From: Paracoccus aerius
GTDB taxonomy: Bacteria > Pseudomonadota > Alphaproteobacteria > Rhodobacterales > Rhodobacteraceae
Length of the DNA: 64,000 bases
Assembly: GCF_014656455.1 (NCBI RefSeq)
Contig: NZ_BNCL01000002.1
Location: 310,001 to 374,000 of the forward strand
Direction of reading: 5' to 3'
Notes under the pieces: model-generated
Told to the model about the DNA's origin: nothing
Database searches by the model: none
What the model saw: the letters and a program-made list of their open reading frames with translations, nothing else
In this document: positions 25,114 through 35,895 of the stretch, piece after piece
How the letters are laid out: every line of letters starts with the position of its first letter
How positions within the stretch are numbered: position 1 is the first letter of the stretch
Translations under genes and position numbers: made by a program

Positions 25114-27762
25114 ATGACGAAGGACATGACCGATCAGCCCACGCCGATGATGGCGCAATATCTGGCGATCCGGGACGCCAATCCCGGCGCCCTGCTGTTC
25201 TATCGCATGGGCGATTTCTACGAGATGTTCTTCGACGACGCCGTGGCCGCGGCCGCCGCCCTGGACATCGCGCTGACCAAGCGCGGCACCCATGGGGGCG
25301 AACCCATTCCGATGTGCGGCGTGCCGGTCCATGCGGCCGAAGGCTATCTGCTGACGCTGATCCGCAAGGGGTTCCGCGTTGCCATTGCCGAGCAGATGGA
25401 GGATCCGGCCGAGGCGAAGAAGCGCGGGTCGAAATCGGTCGTCGCCCGCGATGTGGTGCGGCTGGTGACGCCCGGCACCCTGACCGAGGAATCGCTGCTG
25501 GAGGCGCGGCGCCACAACTATCTGGCGGCCTTCGCCCAGGTGCGCGAGGATTGCGCGCTGGCCTGGGTGGATATCTCGACCGGCGTCTTCCAGGTGATGG
25601 ACTGCGCCCATGCCCGGCTGGCCCCGGAACTGGCCCGGCTCGCGCCCCGCGAATTGCTGGCCTGCGACGGGTCGGGATTGGACGATCTGGCGGCGGATGC
25701 GGGGGCGGCGCTGACGGACCTGCACGCAAGCGCCTTCGACAGCGCGGCCGGCGCACGGCGGCTTTGCGCGCTTTACGGCGTGGAGACGCTGGATGGCTTC
25801 GGATCGTTCACCCGCGCCGAACTGGCGGCCATGGGCGCCATCGTCGATTACCTGGACCTGACGCAGAAGGGGAAGCTGCCTCTGCTGCGCCCGCCGGTGC
25901 GCGAACGCGCGGGCGGGGCGATGGGGATCGACGCGGCGACCCGGCGCAACCTGGAACTGACCCAGGCCCTGTCGGGCGGGCGCGAGGGATCGCTGCTGTC
26001 GGCCATCGACCGGACGGTGACGGCTGCGGGCGCGCGGCTGCTGGAACGGCGCATCAGCGCCCCGTCCCGCGACCTGGCGCTGATCCATGCGCGCCATGAC
26101 GCAGTGGCGATGCTGGTCGATGATCCCCGCCTGACGGGCGATCTGCGAACGGCGCTGTCGCGCGTGCCTGACATGGACCGCGCCTTGTCGCGGCTGGCGC
26201 TGGACCGAGGCGGGCCGCGCGATCTGGCCGCGATCCGGGCGGGACTGTCGCAGGGCGCGGCCATCGCGGCGCGGCTGCCGGGGGAGGCCGCGCCGGTGCT
26301 GGCGGATGCCGCGCGCGACCTGACGGGGCATGATGACCTGATCCGGCTGCTGGACGATGCGCTGGTGGCCGAACCGCCGCTGCTGGCGCGCGACGGCGGC
26401 TTCGTGGCGGCGGGCTTTGACGCGGATCTGGACCAGACCCGCCGGTTGCGCGACGAGGGCCGGGGCGTGATCGCCGGGATGCAGGCGGATTATGCAGCGC
26501 TTGCAGGGGTGCAAAGCCTGAAGATCAAGCACAACAACGTGCTGGGCTATTTCATCGAGACAACCGCCACCCATGCCGAACGCATGATGGCCCCGCCCCT
26601 GAACGCGACCTTTATCCACCGCCAGACCACCGCCAACCAGATCCGCTTCACCACCGTCGATCTGTCGGAACTGGAAACGCGCATCCTCAACGCCCGCGAC
26701 CGTGCGCTGGAGATCGAGCGCGGCATCTTCGACCGCCTGCGCGCCGCCGTGCTGGAACGGGCCGCGGCCATCGGGCAGGCCGCCCGTGCCCTGGCCGAGA
26801 TCGACCTGGCCGCAGGCTTCGCCGACATCGCCACGGGCGAGGGCTGGACGCGTCCGCTGGTCGATGACAGCCGCGCCTTTGTCATCGAGGGCGGCCGCCA
26901 CCCGGTCGTGGAACGCGCGCTGAAGCGCAAGGCGGAAAGCTTCGTCGCCAATGACTGCGCGCTGACCGAGGGCCAGACCCCGGCGATCTGGCTGCTGACC
27001 GGCCCGAACATGGCGGGCAAGTCCACCTTCCTGCGCCAGAACGCCCTGATCACCGTGCTGGCGCAGGCGGGGGCCTTTGTCCCCGCCCGTTGCGCCCATA
27101 TCGGCCTGGTCAGCCAGTTGTTCAGCCGCGTGGGGGCCGCCGACGACCTTGCCCGGGGCCGGTCCACCTTCATGGTCGAGATGGTGGAAACCGCCGCCAT
27201 CCTGAACCAGGCCGACGACCGCGCCCTGGTGATCCTGGACGAGATCGGGCGCGGCACCGCGACCTGGGACGGGCTGTCCATCGCCTGGGCTGTGATGGAG
27301 CATCTGCACGAGATGAACCGCTGCCGCGCGCTGTTCGCCACCCATTACCACGAGATGACTGCCCTTTCGGCGAAATTGGACGGCGTGGAAAACGCCACCG
27401 TCGCGGTGCGGGAATGGGAAGGCGAGGTGATCTTCCTCCACGAGGTCAGGAAGGGTGCCGCCGACCGCAGCTATGGCGTGCAGGTGGCGCGGCTGGCGGG
27501 GCTTCCGGCATCCGTCGTGGACCGCGCCCGCGCCGTGCTGGACGCGCTGGAATCGGGTGAACGCGAGGGCGCGGCCCGCCCCGCCGCCCTGATCGACGAC
27601 CTGCCCCTGTTCCGCGCCGCGCCGCCCGCGCCTGTTGCGCCCAGGGCCAAGGAAAGCCCGCTTGAGGCGCGGATGAAGGACATCCATCCCGACGCCCTGT
27701 CCCCGCGCGAGGCGCTGGACCTGATCTATGAACTGAAAGCCCTGAGCAAGGAAACCGCATGA
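25114..27762 (+). CDS. mutS: DNA mismatch repair ATPase MutS
   Basis: This 882-residue MutS has the mismatch-reading motif FYE at 35-37 in [13 protein letters not shown], the connector and lever domains, Walker A GPNMAGKS at 630-637, Walker [17 protein letters not shown], and a C-terminal helix-turn-helix segment near [17 protein letters not shown]. The length matches full MutS1. The ATG at 25114 is used; a second at 25126 is possible. The stop overlaps the aroC start by 4 bases. Its 5' region faces the divergent thiB riboswitch leader. Confidence 0.96.
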   Translation: MTKDMTDQPTPMMAQYLAIRDANPGALLFYRMGDFYEMFFDDAVAAAAALDIALTKRGTHGGEPIPMCGVPVHAAEGYLLTLIRKGFRVAIAEQMEDPAEAKKRGSKSVVARDVVRLVTPGTLTEESLLEARRHNYLAAFAQVREDCALAWVDISTGVFQVMDCAHARLAPELARLAPRELLACDGSGLDDLAADAGAALTDLHASAFDSAAGARRLCALYGVETLDGFGSFTRAELAAMGAIVDYLDLTQKGKLPLLRPPVRERAGGAMGIDAATRRNLELTQALSGGREGSLLSAIDRTVTAAGARLLERRISAPSRDLALIHARHDAVAMLVDDPRLTGDLRTALSRVPDMDRALSRLALDRGGPRDLAAIRAGLSQGAAIAARLPGEAAPVLADAARDLTGHDDLIRLLDDALVAEPPLLARDGGFVAAGFDADLDQTRRLRDEGRGVIAGMQADYAALAGVQSLKIKHNNVLGYFIETTATHAERMMAPPLNATFIHRQTTANQIRFTTVDLSELETRILNARDRALEIERGIFDRLRAAVLERAAAIGQAARALAEIDLAAGFADIATGEGWTRPLVDDSRAFVIEGGRHPVVERALKRKAESFVANDCALTEGQTPAIWLLTGPNMAGKSTFLRQNALITVLAQAGAFVPARCAHIGLVSQLFSRVGAADDLARGRSTFMVEMVETAAILNQADDRALVILDEIGRGTATWDGLSIAWAVMEHLHEMNRCRALFATHYHEMTALSAKLDGVENATVAVREWEGEVIFLHEVRKGAADRSYGVQVARLAGLPASVVDRARAVLDALESGEREGAARPAALIDDLPLFRAAPPAPVAPRAKESPLEARMKDIHPDALSPREALDLIYELKALSKETA

Positions 27763-28874
27763 GCTTCAACACCTTCGGCCGCGTGTTCCGGTTCACCACC
27801 TGGGGCGAAAGCCATGGTCCCGCCCTTGGCGCCACCGTCGATGGCGTGCCCCCCGGCGTGGCCATGGACGAAGCCTATATTCAGCAATTCCTGGACCGCC
27901 GCCGTCCCGGCACCTCAAAGCACACCACCCAGCGACGTGAAGCCGACCAGGTCCGCATCCTGTCCGGCGTCTTCGAGGGCCGCACCACCGGCACGCCGAT
28001 CCAGCTGATGATCGAGAACACCGACCAGCGGTCCAAGGACTATGGCGAGATTGCGCAGGCCTTCCGCCCCGGCCATGCCGACATTACCTATCACCTGAAA
28101 TATGGCCATCGCGACTATCGCGGCGGCGGCAGGTCAAGCGCTCGCGAAACGGCGGCCCGGGTGGCGGCCGGGGGCGTGGCGCAGGCGGTGCTGCGCGACT
28201 TGCTGCCCGACCTGCGGATCACCGGATACATGGTGCAGATGGGAACGCTGCACTTGGATCGGGCGCGCTTCGACCCAACCGCCCTCGACGACAACCCCTT
28301 CTTCCTGCCCGACGCGGCGGCCGTGGACCGGTGGTCCGACTACCTCGACACGATCCGCAAGGCGCAGGACAGCGTCGGCGCCGCCATCGAGGTTCTGGTC
28401 GAAGGCTGCCCGCCGGGCCTTGGCGCACCGGTCTATGCCAAGCTGGATACCGATCTTGCCGCCGCGATGATGTCGATCAACGCCGTGAAAGCCGTCGAGA
28501 TCGGCGAGGGGATGGCGGCGGCCGCCCTGACCGGCACCGACAACGCCGACGAGATCCGCATGGGCAATGATGGTCCGATTTACCTCTCGAACCACGCGGG
28601 CGGCATCCTGGGCGGCATCAGCACCGGCCAGCCCATCGTGGTGCGCTTTGCGGTCAAGCCGACCAGTTCCATCACCACGCCGCGCCGCACCATCGACCGG
28701 CACGGGCAGGAAATCGACCTGATCACCAAGGGCCGCCACGACCCCTGCGTGGGGATTCGCGCAGTCCCCGTGGCCGAGGCAATGGCGGCCTGCGTCATCC
28801 TGGACCATCTGCTGATGGACCGGGCGCAGACCGGGGGCCAGCGGGGTCTGATCGGCGAATTGCCGCAAAACTGA
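27759..28874 (+). CDS. aroC: Chorismate synthase AroC
   Basis: This 371-residue flavoenzyme makes chorismate from EPSP in aromatic amino-acid synthesis. The start [20 protein letters not shown] is the family signature. [17 protein letters not shown] near the C-terminus and [20 protein letters not shown] in the middle are further conserved blocks. Translation is coupled to mutS through a 4-base overlap. The Pho box of pstS begins 26 bases after its stop. Confidence 0.96.
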   Translation: MSFNTFGRVFRFTTWGESHGPALGATVDGVPPGVAMDEAYIQQFLDRRRPGTSKHTTQRREADQVRILSGVFEGRTTGTPIQLMIENTDQRSKDYGEIAQAFRPGHADITYHLKYGHRDYRGGGRSSARETAARVAAGGVAQAVLRDLLPDLRITGYMVQMGTLHLDRARFDPTALDDNPFFLPDAAAVDRWSDYLDTIRKAQDSVGAAIEVLVEGCPPGLGAPVYAKLDTDLAAAMMSINAVKAVEIGEGMAAAALTGTDNADEIRMGNDGPIYLSNHAGGILGGISTGQPIVVRFAVKPTSSITTPRRTIDRHGQEIDLITKGRHDPCVGIRAVPVAEAMAACVILDHLLMDRAQTGGQRGLIGELPQN

Positions 28875-28900
28875 ACCCAAAACGTCACAAATCTACGGCG

Positions 28901-28918
28901 TGTCATAAAAGGGTCATG
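28901..28918 (+). promoter_or_regulatory. Pho box (PhoB operator) upstream of pstS
   Basis: GTGTCAT, four bases AAAA plus spacer, then GGGTCAT form two 7-base direct repeats with an 11-base period, closely matching the alphaproteobacterial CTGTCAT-N4-CTGTCAT pattern. It lies 80 bases before the pstS start. A partial third unit (GCGTCAC) lies near 28933. It would let the PhoB encoded at the end of this operon activate the operon under phosphate starvation. Confidence 0.8.
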
Positions 28919-28997
28919 TTTCTTTCGCACAAGCGTCACCCGTGGCGCTTAGGTCACGCACAGCCCCCGACTGGGCGTGAAGTAACAGGAGAGATCC

Positions 28998-30026
28998 ATG
29001 TCCACAGTGAAATTCACCGTCTCGGCCCTGGCCGTGATTGCCGCCTCGGCCAGTGCCGCTGCCGCCCGCGATCAGGTCCAGGTATCCGGTTCGTCCACCG
29101 TGCTGCCCTATTCCACCATCGTGGCCGAGGTCTTCGGCGAGAACATGGACTTCCCCGTTCCGGTCGTGGAATCCGGCGGCACCGGCAGCGGGCTGCAGAA
29201 GTTCTGCGAAGGCGTGGGCGAGAACACCATCGACATCGCCAATGCCAGCCGCCCCATGCGCGACGCGGAACGCGAGACCTGCACCGCCAACGGCGTGACC
29301 GACATCATGGAAGTCCGCATCGGCTATGACGGCATCGTCTTCGCCAATGCGTCCAGCGGCCCCGACTTCGCCTATACCCCCGCCGACTGGTTCAACGCCC
29401 TGTCCGCGAAGGTGGTCAAGGACGGCCAGGTCGTCGACAACACCGCCGCCAACTGGAACGAGGTGAACCCGGATCTGCCGGAGCAGGAAATCCTGGCCTT
29501 TATTCCCGGCACCAAGCACGGCACCCGCGAAGTCTTCGAGGAAAAGGTCATCCTGGCCGGCTGCGAGGAGTCGGGCGCCATGGAAGCCTTTGTCGCATCC
29601 GGCATGGACGAGGACGCGGCCGAGGAAGCCTGCATGACGCTGCGCACCGACGGCCGGGCCGTGGACATCGACGGCGACTATACCGAAACGCTGGCACGCA
29701 TCGAAAGCTCGCCCAACGGGATCGGCGTCTTCGGTCTGTCCTTCTATGAAAACAACACCGACAAGCTGAAGGTCGGCACGATCTCGGGCGTCTCGCCCTC
29801 GACCGAAACGATCGCCTCGGGCGAATATCCGGTGTCGCGCCCGCTGTTCTTCTATGTGAAGAAGGCCCATATCGGCGTGATCCCCGGCCTGAAGGAATTC
29901 GTCGAGTTCTTCGTGGCTGACGAGATCGCCGGCCCCGACGGCCCGCTGGCCGAATACGGCCTGGTGTCGGACCCGGAACTGGCCGCGACCCAGGAAGCCG
30001 TCGCCAACGAGACGGTGATGCAGTAA
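28998..30026 (+). CDS. pstS: Periplasmic phosphate-binding protein PstS
   Basis: This 342-residue phosphate receptor has a signal peptide (about 1-23, ending AAA before RDQ). The phosphate-loop segments are VSGSSTVLPYS, SGGTGSGLQKFC and ANASRPM, followed by KHGTREVFEEKV. Four cysteines may form disulfides. It is the first gene of pstSCAB-phoU-phoB behind a Pho box and has AGGAGAG before its ATG. A hairpin after the stop separates it from pstC and probably keeps pstS mRNA more abundant than the rest. Confidence 0.95.
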   Translation: MSTVKFTVSALAVIAASASAAAARDQVQVSGSSTVLPYSTIVAEVFGENMDFPVPVVESGGTGSGLQKFCEGVGENTIDIANASRPMRDAERETCTANGVTDIMEVRIGYDGIVFANASSGPDFAYTPADWFNALSAKVVKDGQVVDNTAANWNEVNPDLPEQEILAFIPGTKHGTREVFEEKVILAGCEESGAMEAFVASGMDEDAAEEACMTLRTDGRAVDIDGDYTETLARIESSPNGIGVFGLSFYENNTDKLKVGTISGVSPSTETIASGEYPVSRPLFFYVKKAHIGVIPGLKEFVEFFVADEIAGPDGPLAEYGLVSDPELAATQEAVANETVMQ

Positions 30027-30036
30027 CAGGCAGGCG

Positions 30037-30059
30037 GGCGGCAGAAAGAACCTGCCGCC
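30037..30059 (+). terminator. pstS-pstC intergenic stem-loop
   Basis: GGCGGCAG (30037-30044) pairs perfectly with CTGCCGCC (30052-30059) around AAAGAAC. It lies 10 bases after the pstS stop, with only a mixed pyrimidine stretch after it. Such hairpins commonly protect the abundant binding-protein mRNA or partly terminate transcription. Confidence 0.6.
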
Positions 30060-30093
30060 TTCCGCTTTTCCCGTTCCTTGAAGGACCGCCCGA

Positions 30094-31299
30094 ATGCCAT
30101 TGTCATGGGCCATTTTTGCAAGTTTCCTGCTGGCGGCAGCCGGTTACATCATCGGCCGCAGCCGGGCCTTTGCCTCGGCCGGTCCTGATGTCCGCAAGCT
30201 GCACAGCCGCCCCACCTATCACGGCTACAGCGTCGCGCTGACCGCGTTGTTCCCGCCTCTGGCGGTGCTGGCCTTGGCGGGCCTGCTGCGCATGGCCGGT
30301 GTCCTGTCGGCCGAAGCCGGGCCGGTGGTGGGTCTTCTGGCCCTGGGGGCGGGGGTGGTCGGGCTGGGCCTGGGCGTTACCCGGATCGGGCAGCAGTTCC
30401 AGGCCCGCAACGCAGTCGAGCGGATGGTCCTGGGCCTTCTGATGCTGTGTTCGCTGATCGCCATCGTGACCACCGCCGGGATCGTGCTGTCCCTGGTCTT
30501 CGAGACGGGACGCTTTTTCCAGGTCTATGACTGGCGGACCTTCTTCTTCGGCACCGAATGGACGCCCCGTTTCCAGGGCAATTCGCAACTGGGCATCGTG
30601 CCGCTGCTGTGGGGCACGCTTTACATCAGCTTCATCGCGCTGCTGGTCGCGGTGCCCATCGGGCTGTTCGCCGCCATCTACATGTCCGAATATGCCAGCG
30701 GCCGCGTGCGCAGCATCGTCAAGCCCGCGATCGAGATCCTGGCCGGGATCCCCACCATCGTCTATGGCCTGTTCGCCCTGATCACCGTCGGCCCGCTTCT
30801 GCGCGACTATTTCGCGCAACCGCTGGGGCTGGGCAATTCGGGGTCGTCCGTGCTGACGGCGGGGCTGGTCATGGGCATCATGCTGATCCCCTTTGTCAGT
30901 TCGCTGTCCGACGACATCATCAACGCGGTACCCCAGTCCTTGCGCGACGGTGCCCTGGGCCTGGGCTCGACACCTTCGGAAACCGTGCGCCAGGTGGTGC
31001 TGCCCGCGGCCCTGCCGGGGATCGTCGGCGCCGTCCTGCTGGCCGCCAGCCGCGCCATCGGCGAGACGATGATCGTGGTGCTGGGCGCGGGTGCCGCCGC
31101 GCAGATGAGCCTGAACCCGCTGGAGGCGATGACCACCATCACCGTCAAGATCGTCAGCCAGCTGACTGGCGACAGCGACTTCAACTCGCCCGAGACACTG
31201 GTGGCCTTTGCCCTGGGCCTGACGCTGTTCGTCATCACCTTGGCCCTGAACGTGGTCGCGCTCTACATCGTGCGCAAATATCGCGAGCAATACGAATGA
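30094..31299 (+). CDS. pstC: Phosphate ABC transporter permease PstC
   Basis: This 401-residue membrane protein is longer than E. coli PstC because of an N-terminal extension with extra helices (residues about 1-130). The extension includes a loop [20 protein letters not shown], as in other alphaproteobacteria. The BPD_transp_1 core begins near [19 protein letters not shown], with the EAA-type loop [20 protein letters not shown]. It pairs with PstA to form the phosphate channel. It overlaps pstA by 4 bases. Confidence 0.93.
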   Translation: MPLSWAIFASFLLAAAGYIIGRSRAFASAGPDVRKLHSRPTYHGYSVALTALFPPLAVLALAGLLRMAGVLSAEAGPVVGLLALGAGVVGLGLGVTRIGQQFQARNAVERMVLGLLMLCSLIAIVTTAGIVLSLVFETGRFFQVYDWRTFFFGTEWTPRFQGNSQLGIVPLLWGTLYISFIALLVAVPIGLFAAIYMSEYASGRVRSIVKPAIEILAGIPTIVYGLFALITVGPLLRDYFAQPLGLGNSGSSVLTAGLVMGIMLIPFVSSLSDDIINAVPQSLRDGALGLGSTPSETVRQVVLPAALPGIVGAVLLAASRAIGETMIVVLGAGAAAQMSLNPLEAMTTITVKIVSQLTGDSDFNSPETLVAFALGLTLFVITLALNVVALYIVRKYREQYE

Positions 31300-32657
31300 C
31301 CGATCTGCCGCTGTCCCAGCCCGCCGCCGCCATGCCCGGCCGCCGCACGGGATCCCTGCTGGCGCAGGACGACCGCACCCGCCGCCGCAATGCCGCCGAG
31401 AGCCGCTTCCGCCTTTATGGCGTGATCGCCATCGCGATTTCGATGATCGCCCTGGTGGTGCTGCTGGCGACGATCCTGACGGGCGGGGCTGGCGCTTTCC
31501 GCCAAACCTATCTGAACATTCCGGTGACGCTGGACGCCGAGGTTCTGGATCCGAACGGCAACCGCGACCCGGCCGAGATGGCCAAGGTGCTGACCTTGGC
31601 CTATGGGCGCGTGCTGGACGCCGCAGTGGACGGGACGATCGCGCGCCACGGCATCCAGATCGAGGGCTTGTCCGAAGCCGACATCGACGGGCTGATCTCG
31701 AGGGAAGCCTCGGCCCAGGTGCGCGACCGGGTGCTGGCGAACCCCGAGCTGGTCGGCCAGACGGTCGAGTTCGACGTGCTGGTGGGCGGCCGGATCGACG
31801 GCTATTTCAAGGGCCGCGTGACGATGGACAGCGCGGAACGCGACAGCAACACCTCGCCCCAGCAGTTGATGCTGGCCCAGGAACTGGCCGATCGCGGGGA
31901 AATGGTCACCCGCTTCAACTGGAACTTCCTGACCAATGCGGATGCGTCCGACCAGCGGCCGGAAGCCGCGGGCGTGGGCGTGGCGATCCTGGGTTCGCTC
32001 TACATGATGCTGGTGGTGCTGGTCCTGTCCGTGCCCATCGGCGTCGCCGCCAGCATCTACCTGGAGGAATTCGCGCCCAAGAACCGCCTGACCGACATCA
32101 TCGAGGTCAATATCTCGAACCTCGCAGCGGTGCCGTCCATCGTGTTCGGCATCCTGGGACTGGCTGCCTTCATCAACTTCGCTGGCCTGCCCCAATCCGC
32201 GCCCATCGTGGGCGGGCTGGTGCTGACGCTGATGACGCTGCCCACCATCATCATCTCGACCCGCGCGGCGCTGAAGGCGGTGCCGCCCTCCATCCGCGAC
32301 GCGGCCTTGGGCGTGGGGGCGTCGAAGATGCAGTCGGTCTTCCACCATGTCCTGCCCCTGGCCATGCCCGGCATCCTGACCGGCACGATCATCGGCCTGG
32401 CGCAGGCCCTGGGCGAAACCGCGCCCCTGCTGCTGATCGGCATGGTGGCCTTCGTGCGCAACTTCCCCGACGGGCTGCCGGGCGGGCTGATGGACCCGGC
32501 CTCGGCCCTGCCGGTGCAGGTCTTCAACTGGACCCAGCGGTCCGACCCCGCCTTCATCGAGCGGGCCTCGGGCGCGATCATCGTTCTTCTGATCTTCCTC
32601 TTGTGCATGAACCTGCTGGCCATCTGGTTGCGCCGCAGGTTCGAGCGCCGGTGGTAA
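31296..32657 (+). CDS. pstA: Phosphate ABC transporter permease PstA with DUF3333 region
   Basis: This 453-residue permease has a cytoplasmic leader, helix 1 at about 41-62, a long periplasmic insertion (about 65-225) of the DUF3333 type, then the permease core starting [20 protein letters not shown] with the EAA loop [19 protein letters not shown]. The ATG at 31296 lies in the pstC stop (ATGA overlap). The frame is open much further upstream inside pstC, but that part is out-of-frame pstC sequence. Confidence 0.92.
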   Translation: MTDLPLSQPAAAMPGRRTGSLLAQDDRTRRRNAAESRFRLYGVIAIAISMIALVVLLATILTGGAGAFRQTYLNIPVTLDAEVLDPNGNRDPAEMAKVLTLAYGRVLDAAVDGTIARHGIQIEGLSEADIDGLISREASAQVRDRVLANPELVGQTVEFDVLVGGRIDGYFKGRVTMDSAERDSNTSPQQLMLAQELADRGEMVTRFNWNFLTNADASDQRPEAAGVGVAILGSLYMMLVVLVLSVPIGVAASIYLEEFAPKNRLTDIIEVNISNLAAVPSIVFGILGLAAFINFAGLPQSAPIVGGLVLTLMTLPTIIISTRAALKAVPPSIRDAALGVGASKMQSVFHHVLPLAMPGILTGTIIGLAQALGETAPLLLIGMVAFVRNFPDGLPGGLMDPASALPVQVFNWTQRSDPAFIERASGAIIVLLIFLLCMNLLAIWLRRRFERRW

Positions 32658-32677
32658 TCGGCCGTAAGGAGGCCAAT

Positions 32678-33478
32678 ATGTATGACACGAACCGCCGTGT
32701 GGAGACTGCCGTGACCCCCGACGACATCAAGATCCAGGCCCGCAAGGTGCAGGTCTATTACGGCGACAAGCACGCCCTGAAGGATGTGGACGTCGACATC
32801 CTGGACAAGACCGTGACGGCCTTCATCGGCCCGTCGGGCTGCGGCAAGTCCACCTTCCTGCGCTGCATCAACCGCATGAACGACACCATCCCGATCGCGC
32901 GGGTCGAGGGCCAGATCCTGCTGGACAACGAGGATGTCTATGACCGCCGCGTGGATCCGGTGCAGCTTCGCGCCAAGGTGGGCATGGTCTTCCAGAAGCC
33001 GAACCCGTTCCCGAAGTCGATCTACGACAACGTGGCCTACGGCCCGCGCATCCACGGCCTTGCCCGCAACCGGTCCGAACTGGACGGGATCGTCGAAAAG
33101 GCCCTGCGCGGCGCGGCCCTGTGGAACGAGGTCAAGGACCGCCTTCAGGAACCCGGCACCGGGCTGTCGGGGGGCCAGCAGCAGCGCCTGTGCATCGCCC
33201 GCGCCGTTGCCACCAGCCCCGAAGTCCTGCTGATGGACGAACCCTGTTCCGCGCTTGACCCCATCGCCACCGCCCAGGTCGAGGACCTGATCGAGGAGCT
33301 GCGCGAGCAGTTTTCCGTGGTGATCGTGACCCATTCGATGCAGCAGGCCGCGCGCGTCAGCCAGAAGACGGCCTTCTTCCACCTGGGCAACCTGGTCGAA
33401 TACGGCGACACCGACGACATCTTCACCAGGCCGCGGGACAGCCGGACCGAAGCCTATATCTCGGGCCGGATCGGCTGA
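32678..33478 (+). CDS. pstB: Phosphate ABC transporter ATPase PstB
   Basis: This 266-residue ATPase drives PstCA. Walker A is GPSGCGKS, the Q loop [20 protein letters not shown] is the PstB hallmark, the signature is LSGGQQQR, and Walker B is [12 protein letters not shown]. The ATG at 32678 has a strong TAAGGAGG at 32665-32672, so it is preferred over an in-frame ATG 75 bases upstream. It follows pstA by 20 bases. Confidence 0.96.
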   Translation: MYDTNRRVETAVTPDDIKIQARKVQVYYGDKHALKDVDVDILDKTVTAFIGPSGCGKSTFLRCINRMNDTIPIARVEGQILLDNEDVYDRRVDPVQLRAKVGMVFQKPNPFPKSIYDNVAYGPRIHGLARNRSELDGIVEKALRGAALWNEVKDRLQEPGTGLSGGQQQRLCIARAVATSPEVLLMDEPCSALDPIATAQVEDLIEELREQFSVVIVTHSMQQAARVSQKTAFFHLGNLVEYGDTDDIFTRPRDSRTEAYISGRIG

Positions 33479-33495
33479 CAAAAGGGGCAGGACAC

Positions 33496-34221
33496 ATGAA
33501 CCGCGAGAAGCATATCTCATCGGCCTTCGACCGCGACCTGGAGACGATCCAGGCCCTGGCGGTCAAGATGGGGGGCATGGTCGAGGCCGCGATCACCGAC
33601 GCCGCCACCGCCCTGGAAACCCGGGACGAGGAACTGGCCGAACAGGTCCGGCGCCGCGACAAGGCCATCGACGCCCTTGAAGCGCAACTGAACGAGGACG
33701 CGGCCCGGCTGATCGCGCTGCGCGCGCCCACCGCGACCGACCTGCGGATGGTGCTGGCGGTGATGAAGATCGCCCATTCGCTGGAACGCGTGGGCGACTA
33801 CGCCAAGAACATGGCCAAGCGGACCCATGTCCTGTCGCAGATGCCGCCCATCGACGGCGCGGGCCTCGCGCTGCGCCGGATGAGCAATGCGGTGGGCAAG
33901 ATGGTCCAGGACGCGCTTGACAGCTATATCCGCCGCGACGCTGCCCTGGCCGAGGACGTGCGGCAGCGCGACCTGGAAGTGGACCAGATGTACAACGCGC
34001 TGTTCCGCGAGTTCCTGACCCACATGATGGAGGACCCGCGCAACATCACCGCCTGCATGCATCTGCACTTCATCGCCAAGAATGTCGAGCGCATGGGCGA
34101 TCTGGCCACCGCCATCGCCGAACAGGTGATCTATCTGGTCACCGGCGATCTGCCCGACGATTCGCGACCCAAGGACAACCGGGTTCCGGATCTGGGCGCG
34201 GACCTGCCGACCGGGCGCTGA
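33496..34221 (+). CDS. phoU: Phosphate signalling protein PhoU
   Basis: This 241-residue protein has two PhoU helical repeats, each with a metal-cluster-type motif (MKIAHSLERVGDYAKNMAK and LHFIAKNVERMGDLATAIAE). PhoU links the state of the Pst transporter to the PhoR kinase and prevents phosphate overload. It follows pstB by 17 bases and is followed by phoB after one base. Confidence 0.95.
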   Translation: MNREKHISSAFDRDLETIQALAVKMGGMVEAAITDAATALETRDEELAEQVRRRDKAIDALEAQLNEDAARLIALRAPTATDLRMVLAVMKIAHSLERVGDYAKNMAKRTHVLSQMPPIDGAGLALRRMSNAVGKMVQDALDSYIRRDAALAEDVRQRDLEVDQMYNALFREFLTHMMEDPRNITACMHLHFIAKNVERMGDLATAIAEQVIYLVTGDLPDDSRPKDNRVPDLGADLPTGR

Positions 34222-34222
34222 G

Positions 34223-34912
34223 ATGGGGCGCCAATCCCCCTGCGTCCTGGTGGTCGAGGACGAAGGCGCACAGCGCGAGGTGCTGCAATACAACCTCGAG
34301 GCCGAGGGCTTTGCCGTTGTCGTCGCCGACAATGGCGAAGACGCGCTGCTGCTGGTCCAGGAGGAACAGCCCGACCTGATGGTCCTGGACTGGATGCTGC
34401 CCAAGGTTTCGGGCATCGAGGTCTGCCGCCAGGTCAAGGCCGACCCCGCGACCCGGTCCATCCCGATCATCATGCTGTCCGCCCGCAGCGAGGAAAGCGA
34501 CCGCGTGCGCGGCCTGGAAACAGGCGCCGACGATTATGTCGTGAAGCCCTATTCCGTGGTCGAACTGATGGCCCGGCTGCGCACGCAACTGCGCCGCACC
34601 CGGCCCGCCAGCATGGGCGAACGCCTGTCCTTCGGCGACATCATCCTGGATGCGGCCGAACACCGCGTCTTTCGCGCCGGGCAGGCGCTGCACCTTGGCC
34701 CGACCGAGTTCCGGCTGCTGTCCACGCTGATGGAAAAACCCGGCCGTGTCTGGACGCGAGAACAGCTGTTGGACCGTGTCTGGGGGCGCGACATCTATGT
34801 CGATACCCGCACCATTGACGTTCATGTGGGCCGGCTGCGCAAGGCGCTGATGCAGAACGGCGGCAACAACCCCGTCCGCACCGTGCGGGGAACCGGCTAT
34901 TCGCTGGGCTAG
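34223..34912 (+). CDS. phoB: Phosphate regulon response regulator PhoB
   Basis: This 229-residue OmpR-type regulator has a receiver domain with acidic Glu12/Asp13, phospho-acceptor Asp56 in LMVLDWMLP and the VKPYS lysine. The winged-helix domain contains LLSTLMEKPGRVWTREQLLD and VDVHVGRLRKAL-like sequence (DVHVGRLRKAL seen). It presumably binds the Pho box in front of pstS. No PhoR kinase gene accompanies it in this operon. Its TAG stop lies in a CTAG shared with the convergent sugar kinase. Confidence 0.93.
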   Translation: MGRQSPCVLVVEDEGAQREVLQYNLEAEGFAVVVADNGEDALLLVQEEQPDLMVLDWMLPKVSGIEVCRQVKADPATRSIPIIMLSARSEESDRVRGLETGADDYVVKPYSVVELMARLRTQLRRTRPASMGERLSFGDIILDAAEHRVFRAGQALHLGPTEFRLLSTLMEKPGRVWTREQLLDRVWGRDIYVDTRTIDVHVGRLRKALMQNGGNNPVRTVRGTGYSLG

Positions 34913-35784
34913 ACCCGGTTCGAGATAAAGCCGATCACCTCCTCGAGGCTGGGAATGGCGTCGCCCGCGCCTGCGCGGGTCACCTTCAGCGCCGCAGCGC
35001 CTGCTGCCAGCCGCAGTGCGGCAGGGACAGGGTCGCCCCGGTCAAGGGCTGCCGCGAAATAGCCCGCGAAGGTATCCCCGGCGCCGGTCGTATCCAGAGG
35101 CGTGACGGGAAATGCTTCCTGCCGGTGAACGGTGCCGGTCGTCAGGTCGCGGTATTCCGCGCCCTCGGCTCCGCGCGTGATCAGCAGGCCCATGACCGGC
35201 AGGTCGCCCGGCATGGCGGCAAACAGCTCCTCGGCCTCGCCCGCATTCATGGCCAGGATGGACACATAGGGCAGGACGGCGCGCACGGCGTCGATGTCGA
35301 AGGGCGCGGCCGAATAGATCACACGGGCGCCGACCTGGCGCGCCGCCTTGGCGGCCTCGACCTGGCATCCGGTTTCGTTCTGCAAAAGCAGCGTGTCCTG
35401 GGCCTTGATGGCCGACAGCGGCTTTGCCAGCATCGAGGGGGCAATGGCGCGGTTGGCACCGGGGTGGATGACGATGGCATTTTCAGCCTTGCCGTCCAGC
35501 AGGATGATGGCATGGCCTGTCGCCTGTCCGGGCAGGCGCAGGATGTCGGCGGTGCAGACCCCGGCATTCTTCAACCGCTCGACCACCCAGTCATCGGTTG
35601 CGCCCATGGCCCCGATGTGATGCGTGATGGCGCCCGCCTGGGCCGCGGCGATGGACTGGTTGGCCCCCTTGCCGCCCAGGCCCTGGACATAGCTGCGCGC
35701 GGCCAGCGTCTCGCCCGGGCGCGGCAAGTGGTCCAGCCGATAGACATGGTCGATGTTGATCGACCCCAGGTTCCAGATCGCCAT
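34909..35784 (-). CDS. PfkB-family carbohydrate kinase, ribokinase-like
   Basis: This 291-residue kinase starts MAIWNLGSINIDHVYRLDHL, has the substrate motif GGKGANQSIAAAQAG and the catalytic DTTGAGDTFAGYF in the C-terminal part (the aspartate before TFAG is the base). Length and motifs fit ribokinase, but the ribose transport and RbsD genes usually found with it are absent, so another pentose or nucleoside could be the substrate. It lies downstream of petABC but is separated from it by a strong terminator. Confidence 0.82.
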   Translation of the reverse strand: MAIWNLGSINIDHVYRLDHLPRPGETLAARSYVQGLGGKGANQSIAAAQAGAITHHIGAMGATDDWVVERLKNAGVCTADILRLPGQATGHAIILLDGKAENAIVIHPGANRAIAPSMLAKPLSAIKAQDTLLLQNETGCQVEAAKAARQVGARVIYSAAPFDIDAVRAVLPYVSILAMNAGEAEELFAAMPGDLPVMGLLITRGAEGAEYRDLTTGTVHRQEAFPVTPLDTTGAGDTFAGYFAAALDRGDPVPAALRLAAGAAALKVTRAGAGDAIPSLEEVIGFISNRV

Positions 35785-35839
35785 GCTTCCTCCGATATTC
35801 CCGCGCCATGCTGACCGGGCGGCGCGATGCTTGTCCAGT

Positions 35840-35869
35840 AACGAAAGACGCGCCCCGCAAGGGGGCGCG
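35840..35869 (-). terminator. Rho-independent terminator of the petABC operon
   Basis: On the minus strand CGCGCCCC (35869-35862) pairs with GGGGCGCG (35856-35849) around a 5-base loop, followed by TCTTTCGTT. It starts 26 bases after the cytochrome c1 stop and ends before the sugar-kinase start. Confidence 0.8.
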
Positions 35870-35895
35870 CCAGGATTGTCCGGAAATGACCGGGA

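Noticed and set aside
24559..27687. Long minus-strand frame over mutS and the start of thiB
   Set aside because: It reads antisense to MutS and out of frame through ThiB and the TPP riboswitch; its composition is typical of a shadow frame.
30558..31295. Upstream extension of pstA
   Set aside because: It overlaps pstC out of frame; the ATG at 31296 in the pstC stop is the natural start.
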